From an archaeon (GTDB lineage Archaea > Nanobdellota > Nanobdellia > Pacearchaeales > GW2011-AR1), in assembly GCA_030593225.1 (NCBI GenBank), contig JAUVHP010000023.1, positions 1-13,705 of the forward strand: a stretch of DNA of 13,705 bases. The letters are read 5' to 3'. The notes below the pieces were generated by a model, which was not told where the DNA came from, made no database searches, and saw only the letters and a program-made list of their open reading frames with translations. Positions 1 through 6,487 of the stretch are shown here, piece after piece (within the stretch, counting starts at the first letter, position 1; every line of letters begins with the position of its first letter). The translations under genes and the position numbers were made by a program.

Positions 1-230
1 GTTGGTCTTTTATTATAAATCTTGCACTCATTATTCTTGCCTAAAAATTCGCAAGGAGTCAAAAACTCAATATGCCATTTATCATCCTCATCAATATAAA
101 CATTAATATTTTTATGTGCAACATACCAACGAATATTTTCAAAGTCCTCTAAATCTTCTGGAGTATCAATCTCTATCGCAACATATTTGCAACACTTTCC
201 ATTACATTTTTTGCAAGTTTTATTTTCCAT
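1..230 (-). CDS. YkgJ-like CxxCxxCC cysteine-cluster protein, partial
   Basis: The frame opens with ATG at 230 and runs off the left edge, so about the first 76 residues are visible and the C-terminus is missing. The N-terminus carries Cys6, Cys9, Cys13 and Cys14 (CKKCNGKCC). After an acidic stretch there is another pair, Cys60 (TPCEFL) and Cys69 (NECKIY), followed by N-K-R-P. This arrangement is that of the YkgJ/UPF0153 family, small proteins thought to bind a metal or Fe-S cluster through the cysteines; the biochemical role is not settled. A TATA box centred near 256 puts transcription start at or next to the ATG, so the mRNA is probably leaderless. The family call is good; the function is not known. 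Confidence 0.75.
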   Translation of the reverse strand, partial: MENKTCKKCNGKCCKYVAIEIDTPEDLEDFENIRWYVAHKNINVYIDEDDKWHIEFLTPCEFLGKNNECKIYNKRP

Positions 231-249
231 TACGGAAAAAGAAAAAAGT

Positions 250-261
250 GTTTTATAAAAT
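250..261 (-). promoter_or_regulatory. TATA box for the cysteine-cluster gene
   Basis: On the minus strand this reads TTTTATAAAAC, centred about 26 bases upstream of the ATG at 230. That is the archaeal TATA-to-start distance, so the transcript would begin at the start codon. Confidence 0.5.
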
Positions 262-407
262 TAACGAACTAAAGAATACATTTCATCATCAATAAATTTT
301 CCAAATTTTTTATGAACCTTTCTTCTTGTTCCTTCTCATAATTTATTTTCTCCTCCTCTCCATTTCCCAAATTTTGATTTATTTTTGCATTTAGACAAGG
401 CACTTTA

Positions 408-438
408 CTTCCGTAGCATAGTCTACTATGTAAGGAAG
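408..438. repeat. Imperfect inverted repeat (hairpin)
   Basis: The arms are CTTCCGTAGCATAG and CTATGTAAGGAAG around the loop TCTA. They pair over about 12 positions with one mismatch and one bulged base. It lies just downstream of the YchF-like gene on the minus strand and could help end that transcript. It is not followed directly by a T run, so its role is uncertain. Confidence 0.4.
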
Positions 439-472
439 GAAATAACGAAGTATAAATCAAAAAGAAACAAAA

Positions 473-1657
473 TTACCGAGTAACAATTTCCAAAGCATCT
501 CTATTCTTCAATTCATAACTTTTTCCCAAAGCTCTTTTTGTCCGAGCATCAATTGCTTTAATAAAATTCTTTCCAAAATCAGTATGAAGAAAAAACGCAA
601 AATCCAAAGCAGTTGAACCAGGAGGAAGTAAAAAACAATCAGGCAAAATATTTCCTTTACTATCTCCCAACTTATTTGCACCAGCAGGAAAAATCGCAAG
701 ATAACCCAAAATTCCAAAAACTGCATTATTTAAAATTGATTGAACACCTGTTCCCTCAACATAAGGAGTTAAAACATTTTTTTTAATTTTATCCAAAGCT
801 TCTCGCTGTTTCTTATTTAATTCTTTTAAAATTTTAAAATCTTTCTCACCAGGAACATAACTAATCATTCCTGCCTTTGCTGCCTGCCTCAAAGCAAGTT
901 CAGAATCAGCAGAACACGGAACAATATTTAATTTAGGAAAGTCTGCTCTCAATTTCTCATAATTCTTTTTCCCATCACCCAAATCAATTTTATTGGCTGC
1001 AATAATCATTGGTTTACTTTCTCGTAAAAGTCCAGAAGCAAATCTCATTAAATCAGAATCCTTCCACACACTCGGCTTATCAGATAAATTCAAATTACGC
1101 AAAACACTTTTTATTTGATACTCATTAACTTTTAAACCAGAAAATTGTTTTGCTACTGCTTCAGAAAATTTAGATTTCTCCATTTCAGTTTTACGAACAA
1201 AACCTTTCCAAGCTTTTATTAAAATATTATAATACCATTTATTTAATTCATCCTCTAAAAATTTTATATCTTCTGCAGGGTCGTGCCCCTTTGTCGGCTT
1301 TCCCTCAATATCTGTTGTTCCAGAAACATCAATAATATGAATAAAAATATCAGCGTCTCTTAAATCATCTAAGAATTGATTTCCCAAACCCTTTCCTTCT
1401 GACGCTCCAGGAACAAGCCCAGCAACATCTTTAATATCAATTGGAACAAAACGATTATGATTTATACAAAATCCGTGATTAGGATTGCACTGCGTATTAA
1501 ACTCAGTGTCAATACAATCAACTTTCACATAACCTACTCCGTGCTGTGCTTTAATTGTTGTAAAAGGATACGAAGCAATTTCAACCTCTGCTAAAGTCAC
1601 TGCTTTAAAAAATGTGGATTTTCCAACACTAGGCTTGCCTACTAATCCTATTAACAT
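473..1657 (-). CDS. ychF: OBG-family GTPase/ATPase, archaeal YchF/Ygr210 type, with TGS domain
   Basis: This 394-residue protein is a translation-associated P-loop NTPase of the OBG group. The P-loop GKPSVGKST is at residues 7-15 and the G2-like segment YPFTT at 30-34. DVAGLVPGASEGKGLGN at 77-93 is the G3 region with the long glycine-rich insert typical of the group, and NKID at 222-225 is G4. The last 80 or so residues (LPPGSTALDFAFFLHTDFGK) form a TGS domain, used in this family for ribosome/RNA contact. Cys48, Cys57 and Cys64 in the segment before G3 match the cysteine-bearing insert of the archaeal Ygr210-like branch. Length and domain order are normal, so the gene is intact. A TATA box sits about 25 bases upstream of the ATG. 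It is a core gene of archaeal chromosomes. Confidence 0.92.
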   Translation of the reverse strand: MLIGLVGKPSVGKSTFFKAVTLAEVEIASYPFTTIKAQHGVGYVKVDCIDTEFNTQCNPNHGFCINHNRFVPIDIKDVAGLVPGASEGKGLGNQFLDDLRDADIFIHIIDVSGTTDIEGKPTKGHDPAEDIKFLEDELNKWYYNILIKAWKGFVRKTEMEKSKFSEAVAKQFSGLKVNEYQIKSVLRNLNLSDKPSVWKDSDLMRFASGLLRESKPMIIAANKIDLGDGKKNYEKLRADFPKLNIVPCSADSELALRQAAKAGMISYVPGEKDFKILKELNKKQREALDKIKKNVLTPYVEGTGVQSILNNAVFGILGYLAIFPAGANKLGDSKGNILPDCFLLPPGSTALDFAFFLHTDFGKNFIKAIDARTKRALGKSYELKNRDALEIVTR

Positions 1658-1676
1658 AAAAATAAACAGAATATAC

Positions 1677-1687
1677 TATATAAAAAA
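1677..1687 (-). promoter_or_regulatory. TATA box for the YchF-like gene
   Basis: Minus-strand TTTTTTATATA, centred about 25 bases before the ATG at 1657. It predicts a leaderless transcript. It overlaps the end of the decayed ORF upstream. Confidence 0.5.
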
Positions 1688-1892
1688 TTATTTATTTTCT
1701 AAAACCCACAATGCTTTCTTAACACCACTAATATTATGAATTTTTTCTAATTTAAAACCTAATTTTTTGTTTATCCTGCATATTTGCCATCAACAATTAT
1801 TGAAAATATTTCAGAAATTATTACTTTTTCTTTGCTAAATAAGCAAAGTAGGTTGAATCTTTTTCTCCTGAAAATAATATTGCTGCTTTCAT
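1688..1892 (-). pseudogene. Decayed PP-loop (SGGKDS-type) ATPase gene
   Basis: On the minus strand an ATG at 1892 starts MKAAILFSGEKDSTYFAYL and reaches a stop after 23 residues. This is the N-terminus of a PP-loop ATP-pyrophosphatase (diphthamide-synthesis or tRNA-modification type), whose ATP loop is normally SGGKDS; here the second Gly is Glu. A second frame continues VIISEIFSIIVDGKYAG. A third ends GFKLEKIHNISGVKKALWV before TAA at 1688. Three protein-like pieces in three frames, far shorter than any PP-loop enzyme, mean an internal deletion plus frameshifts. The N-terminal family is clear from the motif; the origin of the C-terminal piece is not recognised. Confidence 0.6.
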
Positions 1893-1958
1893 AAAATAAA
1901 GAAAATGTGGGGGTTTTTAAGAGTTAGGATTTTTTAGATTCAAAACATAAATAATAAT

Positions 1959-1970
1959 GTTTATATATTT
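1959..1970 (+). promoter_or_regulatory. TATA box for the SAM methyltransferase
   Basis: GTTTATATATTT is centred about 26 bases upstream of the ATG at 1991, so transcription should start at the codon itself. Confidence 0.55.
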
Positions 1971-1990
1971 TCTAATTTTGATTCATTATA

Positions 1991-2770
1991 ATGGTGATTA
2001 AAATTAAGTATTTCAAATATTCAAAATATTCTATAGAAAATCCTAATGTGTGGGAAATATGTCAAGACCCTAAAAGCAAAAAAGATACCGAATTTATTAT
2101 AAAAATATTCAAAAAGTATGGAAATGTAAAAAGTGTTCTTGATGTTGGATGTGGGGTTGGTTCACATGTTAAACATCTTCATGATAATAATTATGAAGCA
2201 GAAGGGGTTGAAGCAGACCCTGCAAAAGTGAAGTTTTCTCAAAAAAAATATCCTAATTTAAAATTTAAGCATAAATTTATGCAGAGTCTAAACATGGGGA
2301 AGAAATATGATGCAATAATTTGTATACATAATATAATTGCATTTAACAAAGACAACAAAGAAGTATTTACAACATTTAATAATTTTAATAAGCATCTAAA
2401 GAAAGGAGGGTTGCTCTTGGTTCAAACAAAAAACGCAATGGGGCTTATAAAAAATCACTTTGTTAGCAAAAAAGTAGATAATGGAAAAGATAGAAAAGCT
2501 ATGGGGATAAAAGCTATTATTGGGGAAGATGTAGATGTCACAAATCAGAGGTTTATAACAAAAAGAACTTTCATTAGATTAAAAGACAATAAAAAAGTTG
2601 GAAATTATACTAAAGATAGTAGATTGTATTTTCCAAAGGAACTTGCATTTTTCTTAGAACAGGCGGGATTTGAAGTATTAAACCTTCTTGCAGGAGATTT
2701 GTCAAAAATGACTCTAAAGAACAAAAAGTTAGATAAGCCAAATATGTTATTTATAGCAAGGAAAAAGTAA
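1991..2770 (+). CDS. Class I SAM-dependent methyltransferase
   Basis: A 259-residue Rossmann-fold methyltransferase of the Methyltransf_11/25 type. Motif I is VLDVGCGVGSH (residues 49-59), the SAM-binding loop. The acidic residue after strand 2 is Glu74 (EGVEADP), expected to bind the ribose. YDAIICIHNIIAF (106-118) is the strand-4 region, and LKKGGLLLVQT (136-146) is the usual post-motif strand. The N-terminal lead NPNVWEICQDPKSKKDTEFI and the lysine-rich C-terminus do not reveal the substrate, which may be a small molecule, lipid or protein. It has its own leaderless promoter and ends 3 bases from the stop of the convergent Lrp-like gene, so the two mRNAs overlap at their 3' ends if termination is not exact. 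Confidence 0.85.
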   Translation: MVIKIKYFKYSKYSIENPNVWEICQDPKSKKDTEFIIKIFKKYGNVKSVLDVGCGVGSHVKHLHDNNYEAEGVEADPAKVKFSQKKYPNLKFKHKFMQSLNMGKKYDAIICIHNIIAFNKDNKEVFTTFNNFNKHLKKGGLLLVQTKNAMGLIKNHFVSKKVDNGKDRKAMGIKAIIGEDVDVTNQRFITKRTFIRLKDNKKVGNYTKDSRLYFPKELAFFLEQAGFEVLNLLAGDLSKMTLKNKKLDKPNMLFIARKK

Positions 2771-2773
2771 TAA

Positions 2774-3730
2774 TTATTCATAAAAAGGGATATGTTTAAT
2801 TTCATCGAGCAATATTAGAGTTTCATATTCAATTATTGATTTTCTAAAAGTATTAAATAAATCATTAATCACTTTTCTGAATTCTGAATTATCTTTTGCA
2901 AATATTTCAATAGTATAATTATATTCTCCAATAAATTTTGTTAAATCACTAATTTGTTTATAATTTCTACAATATTCTGAAAGCCTATTTTCTATATTCT
3001 TATCATTTATGCTCAAAAGAATTAGATATCTATGAACTCCAAATTTTTCAAAATCAATATGAGCTGTAAATTTTTTTATAACTCCAGCCTTAGATAAAAT
3101 CCTCAACTTATTTGCGACAGTAATTGCAGAAACTTTTAACTTCTCTGCTAGATTTACTGCTGATTCTATGGAATTATTCGCCAACTCGTGTAACAATTTT
3201 AATTCCAATTTATCAAGCTTATGAATTTTAGCATCAACTTCATGCTTAGACATAACCTGCAAAGGATTGTCTGTAAAAAAAGAAGACATTGTGTCATAGT
3301 TCGCAGACCATACGCTAACATTTATTTTTTTAATTTGAAACTTAAAAGTTGACCTCAATTCGTCAATTTCAACATCAAGTTCAGCAATAGATTTCACCAT
3401 AAACATAAGCAAATAATCAAATTTTCCAAGAGACCTTTCAGCAAAAATTATCTTTTTATTTTTATTAGAGAAATCAATAATTTTCTTTTCATCCTCACTA
3501 TTTAATCCACCAAACTTTATAGAAACCTCGTGGGGAATAAATCCCAATTTGCTAAAATTCACATCTATTCCATATCCTTTTATGATTCCTTCTTTTTCCA
3601 TTTTCTTAATTCTATTAGCAACTCCTTCTCGCGAAAGACCTACCTTTTTTCCAATTTGAATATTTGATTGACGACAGTTGTTTAATAATTCAATAATTAT
3701 TTTATTATTAATCTTCTCTATTTTTACCAT
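2774..3730 (-). CDS. Double-length Lrp/AsnC-family transcriptional regulator
   Basis: At 318 residues this is about twice the usual Lrp length and contains two Lrp-like units in series. Unit 1 has a winged helix at residues 5-52 (IGKKVGLSREGVANRIKKM as recognition region) followed by an alpha/beta RAM-like domain at about 62-150. Unit 2 has a second winged helix at 172-220 (NLAEKLKVSAITVANKLRIL) and a second RAM-like domain at 230-316. Such fused tandem Lrp proteins are common in small-genome archaea and probably act as a ready-made pseudo-dimer. No effector or target can be named; the adjacent convergent methyltransferase need not be regulated by it. A TTTAAGTA element about 26 bases upstream suggests a leaderless mRNA. 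Confidence 0.85.
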   Translation of the reverse strand: MVKIEKINNKIIIELLNNCRQSNIQIGKKVGLSREGVANRIKKMEKEGIIKGYGIDVNFSKLGFIPHEVSIKFGGLNSEDEKKIIDFSNKNKKIIFAERSLGKFDYLLMFMVKSIAELDVEIDELRSTFKFQIKKINVSVWSANYDTMSSFFTDNPLQVMSKHEVDAKIHKLDKLELKLLHELANNSIESAVNLAEKLKVSAITVANKLRILSKAGVIKKFTAHIDFEKFGVHRYLILLSINDKNIENRLSEYCRNYKQISDLTKFIGEYNYTIEIFAKDNSEFRKVINDLFNTFRKSIIEYETLILLDEIKHIPFYE

Positions 3731-3752
3731 AAACCTACAATTATATAAGAAT

Positions 3753-3760
3753 ACTTAAAT
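3753..3760 (-). promoter_or_regulatory. Probable TATA box for the Lrp-like gene
   Basis: Minus-strand ATTTAAGTAT is centred about 26 bases before the ATG at 3730. A closer TTATATAA at 3741-3748 is only about 15 bases away and is less likely to be the functional box. Confidence 0.35.
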
Positions 3761-3795
3761 CTTTCTATATTTATGCACGGTTTTTAGTAAAAGGG

Positions 3796-3805
3796 TATAT
3801 ATAAT
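3796..3805 (+). promoter_or_regulatory. TATA box for the small ORF and helical-protein operon
   Basis: TATATATAAT here predicts a start near 3826-3832, about 15-20 bases before the ATG at 3846. A short inverted repeat, ACTAC/GTAGT (3810-3828), lies between box and start and could affect initiation. Confidence 0.45.
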
Positions 3806-3845
3806 TAGCACTACTATATAGAAGTAGTAAATATAAGAAAATAAA

Positions 3846-3929
3846 ATGGAAACAAAAAACAAATTCAAACAAAAGAATGACTTGCTTAGTAAGGACTCTA
3901 AGATTAAGTTGAAAGGAGATAAAAAATAA
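3846..3929 (+). CDS. Very small basic ORF (27 aa), leader peptide or micro-protein
   Basis: The frame starts with METKNKFKQK and ends KLKGDKK before TAA; 11 of 27 residues are Lys. It is the first ATG after a good TATA box, and the next gene's ATG follows its stop after a single base. It is therefore either a genuine micro-protein or a short upstream ORF whose translation couples to the downstream gene. No family is recognised. Support comes from position only, so confidence is modest. Confidence 0.4.
   Translation: METKNKFKQKNDLLSKDSKIKLKGDKK
3911..3920 (+). promoter_or_regulatory. Shine-Dalgarno site for the 122-aa gene
   Basis: GAAAGGAGAT lies about 10 bases before the ATG at 3931 and inside the last codons of the 27-aa ORF. 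As the gene is internal to a transcript it needs its own ribosome site, unlike the leaderless genes nearby. Confidence 0.55.
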
Positions 3930-3930
3930 A

Positions 3931-4299
3931 ATGGAAAACGAAAATACAATAAAACAAGCAAAAAATCTCGTAGAGAGAGCATTGGACAAACGCCATAAAT
4001 TAGACACATGCTGTGGAGAGTTAGATATTTTGGGAATAGAAAATTATCAAAAGTATTCCTTTAAAAAGAGGAATTCTTTAGTAGATGCTTATTGGATAAG
4101 TATTTTAGAGGATTTTAAAGAAGCTTCTAGACTTTACATAAATAATGGTGCTACTCTAGAAGCAAAAGAGGCTTTTCGCAGAGGTTGTGTAATGCAAGCC
4201 TCTAAAGTCAAATCTTATAAAGATAATCCTGATAGAGAAAAAGCTGTAGGCGACTACTTAGCTTTTGGAATAAAGAATCTAAACGAAATGAAGAGTTAG
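3931..4299 (+). CDS. Small helical protein, function unknown
   Basis: A 122-residue protein with no recognised family. It is predicted to be almost all helical. Residues 58-92 (ISILEDFKEASRLYINNGATLEAKEAFRRGC) have the spacing of a TPR-like helix pair, and 101-118 forms another amphipathic helix. The adjacent Cys27-Cys28 and Cys86 are its only cysteines. It has no signal peptide or membrane segment, so it is cytosolic. The start is fixed by the GGAG ribosome site ending about 10 bases upstream and by the stop of the 27-aa ORF one base before the ATG. It ends just before a hairpin shared with the convergent HIT gene. Low similarity to anything familiar suggests a lineage-restricted protein. 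Confidence 0.75.
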   Translation: MENENTIKQAKNLVERALDKRHKLDTCCGELDILGIENYQKYSFKKRNSLVDAYWISILEDFKEASRLYINNGATLEAKEAFRRGCVMQASKVKSYKDNPDREKAVGDYLAFGIKNLNEMKS

Positions 4300-4321
4300 A
4301 AAAAATAATTGAAGAATCTTT

Positions 4322-4747
4322 TTAGAGATTACCCTTAAGGTAATCTCTTAATTTTATTAGAAATTCTTTTTTCGCTGGTTTATATCTATCAATAATCATC
4401 CCTCCGTAATCTGGGTCTTTGAAAGTTTTTCCATCAAACTTAATTGGTTTTTCAAATCTCGGAACAAGATGAACATGCAAATGTCTTCCACCATTTCCGA
4501 GTTGCATAACATTAAACCAATCTGGATTAAATGATTTTACTAACATTTTTTTTAATTCTTTTATTATTTTTTTTAATTCTATTAATTCCTTATTAGTTAA
4601 TTCTTCAAATTGTTCGACATGTCTTTTTAGAATAATATAAATCCAACCAATTGGTGTCGGGCTGTCTGAAATTTCAGCAGTCCAAAGAGAATATTTTTTA
4701 ATAGTCAAATATGATTTTCGATTACATTTACTACAGCCACTTTTCAT
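4322..4747 (-). CDS. HIT (histidine triad) family protein
   Basis: A 141-residue nucleotide hydrolase or transferase of the HIT superfamily. The signature HLHVHLVPR at residues 89-97 holds the three histidines, His91 or His93 being the likely nucleophile region. The upstream ISDSPTPIGWIYIILKRHV (26-44) is the usual strand-loop-strand before the helix. A CSKC pair at 5-8 is the zinc-knuckle-like N-terminus found in some archaeal HIT proteins. Substrates in the family are nucleoside phosphoramidates, dinucleoside polyphosphates and adenylylated molecules; the exact one cannot be read here. Length is normal. It has a leaderless promoter, and its C-terminal codons lie inside a 10-bp hairpin. Confidence 0.88.
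   Translation of the reverse strand: MKSGCSKCNRKSYLTIKKYSLWTAEISDSPTPIGWIYIILKRHVEQFEELTNKELIELKKIIKELKKMLVKSFNPDWFNVMQLGNGGRHLHVHLVPRFEKPIKFDGKTFKDPDYGGMIIDRYKPAKKEFLIKLRDYLKGNL
4324..4348. terminator. Bidirectional hairpin between convergent genes
   Basis: AGAGATTACC and GGTAATCTCT pair perfectly over 10 bp around a 5-base loop. It follows the 122-aa gene on the plus strand and overlaps the last codons and stop of the HIT gene on the minus strand. On the minus strand the bases after it include TCTAAAAAGATTC, with no long T run, so termination in that direction is less certain. Confidence 0.5.
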
Positions 4748-4766
4748 ATATTAAACAAGAATTATC

Positions 4767-4776
4767 TATATAAAAA
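4767..4776 (-). promoter_or_regulatory. TATA box for the HIT gene
   Basis: Minus-strand TTTTTATATA is centred about 25 bases before the ATG at 4747 and predicts a leaderless transcript. Confidence 0.5.
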
Positions 4777-4788
4777 ATTATTCCTTAG

Positions 4789-4807
4789 CCAATTTTTACT
4801 AAATTGG
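4789..4807 (-). terminator. Hairpin terminator after the membrane protein gene
   Basis: CCAATTT and AAATTGG pair over 7 bp around TTACT, about 30 bases past the stop of the gene at 4838-5707. On the minus strand it is followed by AATAATTTTTTAT. The T run overlaps the HIT promoter, so one gene's terminator and the next gene's promoter share bases. Confidence 0.4.
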
Positions 4808-4837
4808 GTCCTGAAAATAAAAAATTCAAAATTAAAC

Positions 4838-5707
4838 TTAATCTTTTCCTAAACTTCTCAATCTCATCAACTCTTTTTCATCTTCCATAAGTTTTTGTCG
4901 AGCCGCACTAATTTTTTTACCTTTTAAATCATCAATTTTCTCTCTTGCTTTTTTTAAATCAGATTCAGCCTTATCAAATTCTTCTTCATTATCAGAATCT
5001 TTATCATCTTTTCCAGGGAACAAATCTCCAAGTTTACTAATATGCTCTACCATTTTACCTTTTCTTTTTTTCACAAATAAAAAAATAGGAACTGCTAAAA
5101 TAATTGCTATAAGACCATAAGAAATCATATTAACAATTGGTTTATTTTCCTGTAAAACTGCAGAGCCCTGCATAATTGCACTCTTAAAAATTCCTGGAGA
5201 AGATTCATTAGATTCAGATTCTACTGATTCCTCTTCAACTAATTCATCTACAATAACTGTTTCATTTAATTCAGAAGAATTTGTATTAGAAACATTTGTC
5301 TCAGTTACATTTACGTCTTCTAAAATTTCTTCATCTGGTTCTATAGAAGCCAAGACATCTTCAATATCAATTCCATTTGGTAAAAAATCAATTACTATTG
5401 TTTCATCTTCATGAAAATTATCTTCAAGTATTTTATATCTAATAACAGACAGCCCATCATTCTTTAATAATAAACCTAATTTAAATGTTGATTTTTGAGG
5501 GAAATATTCTAATTCAATTTTTCCATATTTTCCTGTAAAAGTATGAAGAGGTTGTGTAACTGCAATATCTCCACTAGCATAAGCATCAATCTCTGTAATA
5601 AAAATCTCGTGGTCTGGGAGAGTTTGAATTTCCAACATTGTTGAAGCAGAAATCAAAGATACAAAACACAAACAAATTGCTAAAACAATAAAATATTTAT
5701 TCCTCAT
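4838..5707 (-). CDS. Secreted, single-pass membrane protein with acidic glycosylation-prone stalk
   Basis: 289 residues, no recognised family. A signal peptide covers about residues 1-21 (basic MRNK, then a hydrophobic stretch ending SLISAS). Residues 22-120 are a beta-rich extracellular domain. Residues 121-170 are a Glu/Ser/Asn stalk with five N-glycosylation sequons (N133, N138, N143, N148, N167). A transmembrane helix spans about 194-212, stopped by KKRKGK. The cytoplasmic tail has an acidic patch (DDKDSDNEEEFDK) and a charged coiled coil (245-285). The layout, folded head, glycosylated stalk, one helix and coiled-coil tail, suggests a cell-surface anchor or sensor; that is inference. Its promoter carries a perfect palindrome. 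The next gene upstream on the same strand also encodes a secreted protein. Confidence 0.75.
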   Translation of the reverse strand: MRNKYFIVLAICLCFVSLISASTMLEIQTLPDHEIFITEIDAYASGDIAVTQPLHTFTGKYGKIELEYFPQKSTFKLGLLLKNDGLSVIRYKILEDNFHEDETIVIDFLPNGIDIEDVLASIEPDEEILEDVNVTETNVSNTNSSELNETVIVDELVEEESVESESNESSPGIFKSAIMQGSAVLQENKPIVNMISYGLIAIILAVPIFLFVKKRKGKMVEHISKLGDLFPGKDDKDSDNEEEFDKAESDLKKAREKIDDLKGKKISAARQKLMEDEKELMRLRSLGKD

Positions 5708-5710
5708 TTT

Positions 5711-5727
5711 ACTTTTCTAAGAAAAGT
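5711..5727. promoter_or_regulatory. Perfect 8-bp palindrome at the transcription start (candidate operator)
   Basis: ACTTTTCT and AGAAAAGT surround a single central base, placed between the TATA box and the ATG at 5707. A protein bound here would block RNA polymerase, as archaeal repressors commonly do. The alternative, an RNA hairpin, is unlikely with a one-base loop and a near-zero leader. Confidence 0.4.
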
Positions 5728-5729
5728 TA

Positions 5730-5739
5730 TTTTATAAAT
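5730..5739 (-). promoter_or_regulatory. TATA box for the membrane protein gene
   Basis: Minus-strand ATTTATAAAA is centred about 28 bases before the ATG at 5707. Confidence 0.5.
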
Positions 5740-5808
5740 ATTTTGATTGAGAAAAAAAGAAAAAATAAAAAACAAATTCAATAAAAAAATATCTAATAAA
5801 AAATTATC

Positions 5809-5825
5809 TCCCTCGTTATGAGGGA
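5809..5825 (-). terminator. Hairpin/T-run terminator of the secreted protein gene
   Basis: TCCCTC and GAGGGA form a GC-rich 6-bp stem with a 5-base loop, 12 bases past the stop at 5837. On the minus strand it is followed by GATAATTTTTTATT. It resembles an intrinsic terminator. Confidence 0.6.
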
Positions 5826-5836
5826 AAATAAAAAAA

Positions 5837-6457
5837 TTATTCCTCACTTTCTGTTGCCATAAAAGCCCACCATGGCTTATTTACACTTATCAATTCGCCT
5901 GTCTCTGCATCTACTTGTGCACGCACATTCATTCGTGCTCCAAACAATCCAAAAACTTTAGAATTTCTTTGAGTTTTCATTTCATAAGCAAGCCGAGCAT
6001 TATCTCCAACACCAACTTCTCTTAATTCAATTTCACAATCCTCGTCGCAATTTCTAAGTCTTAATCTTTCCAAAGCTGTTTCAGAAGCAACATCTGGCAT
6101 AACTTTGATTTCAAAATTTCTACCTTCAGACATTCTTGCATACAATCTAGTTCTATTTTGAAATTCCTCTTGTGTCAAATTACATTCGCAATCTGCATTA
6201 ACACCTCCAACTCTTAAACCAAACCTTCCTTGATTTTGAGAAATTTGCATCATTTGTCCTTGCTGTCCAAAATATTCACCTGGTTTAGCCATTACTCCTC
6301 GACCTTCTCCAAGAACCGGCTCTCCTCCTTGTCCACCAGAAGCAACAACTTCATCATGATAAGCTCCAGTCCCATCACTAGGTCCAACTTGAGCAGTTAC
6401 AACAAAACTCATAAAGACAACTAATAAAATCAAAATGTTAAAATTTTTATTATACAT
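5837..6457 (-). CDS. Secreted glycine-rich protein with paired cysteines
   Basis: 206 residues, no recognised family. A signal peptide is clear: MYNKNFN, then a hydrophobic core to about residue 22 (VVTAQ). A Gly/Gln-rich flexible region follows (25-85), then a compact domain (about 88-190) with four cysteines in two close pairs, Cys90/Cys92 and Cys137/Cys141, likely disulfides outside the cell. Sequons are at N93 and N101. The C-terminus SVNKPWWAFMATESEE is striking and has no membrane helix, so the mature protein is probably released or held in the envelope by other proteins. It has a strong ribosome site, a strong promoter and a clear terminator, suggesting high, separate expression. Function unknown. 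Confidence 0.75.
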   Translation of the reverse strand: MYNKNFNILILLVVFMSFVVTAQVGPSDGTGAYHDEVVASGGQGGEPVLGEGRGVMAKPGEYFGQQGQMMQISQNQGRFGLRVGGVNADCECNLTQEEFQNRTRLYARMSEGRNFEIKVMPDVASETALERLRLRNCDEDCEIELREVGVGDNARLAYEMKTQRNSKVFGLFGARMNVRAQVDAETGELISVNKPWWAFMATESEE

Positions 6458-6459
6458 TT

Positions 6460-6470
6460 TCCACCTCCTT
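6460..6470 (-). promoter_or_regulatory. Strong Shine-Dalgarno site
   Basis: Minus-strand AAGGAGGTGG lies 3 bases before the short AAA spacer to the ATG at 6457. It is the strongest ribosome site in the window and fixes this start. Confidence 0.65.
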
Positions 6471-6487
6471 CTATAACAGCTATGATA

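Larger units (their letters stand above)
231..472. other. Intergenic stretch with possible coding debris
   Basis: No intact gene is convincing between the YchF-like stop and the cysteine-cluster gene. On the minus strand a TTG-started frame (460 to 269) has a protein-like middle (KINYEKEQEERF). A different frame ends in KFIDDEMYSLVR before a TAA at 261-263. Both segments look like real protein but lie in different frames, which would fit a short gene broken by a frameshift. Right after the YchF-like stop the minus strand is T-rich (TTTTGTTTCTTTTTG), a likely simple archaeal terminator. Confidence 0.3.

Noticed and set aside
269..460. 63-codon minus-strand frame starting with TTG
   Set aside because: No ATG and no ribosome site; the first third is read through a hairpin. 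Only its middle looks protein-like, and a better C-terminus lies in another frame, so it is described as possible debris.
508..726. 72-codon minus-strand frame inside the YchF-like gene
   Set aside because: Leu/Phe-rich off-frame reading of the TGS domain region of an intact gene.
3755..4009. Two minus-strand frames (84 and 78 codons) opposite the small ORF and 122-aa gene
   Set aside because: Hydrophobic Phe/Leu/Tyr composition typical of the antisense of Lys-rich genes; no promoter.
6230..6424. 64-codon plus-strand frame opposite the secreted protein gene
   Set aside because: Antisense Ser/Leu-rich frame over a gene with signal peptide, ribosome site and terminator.
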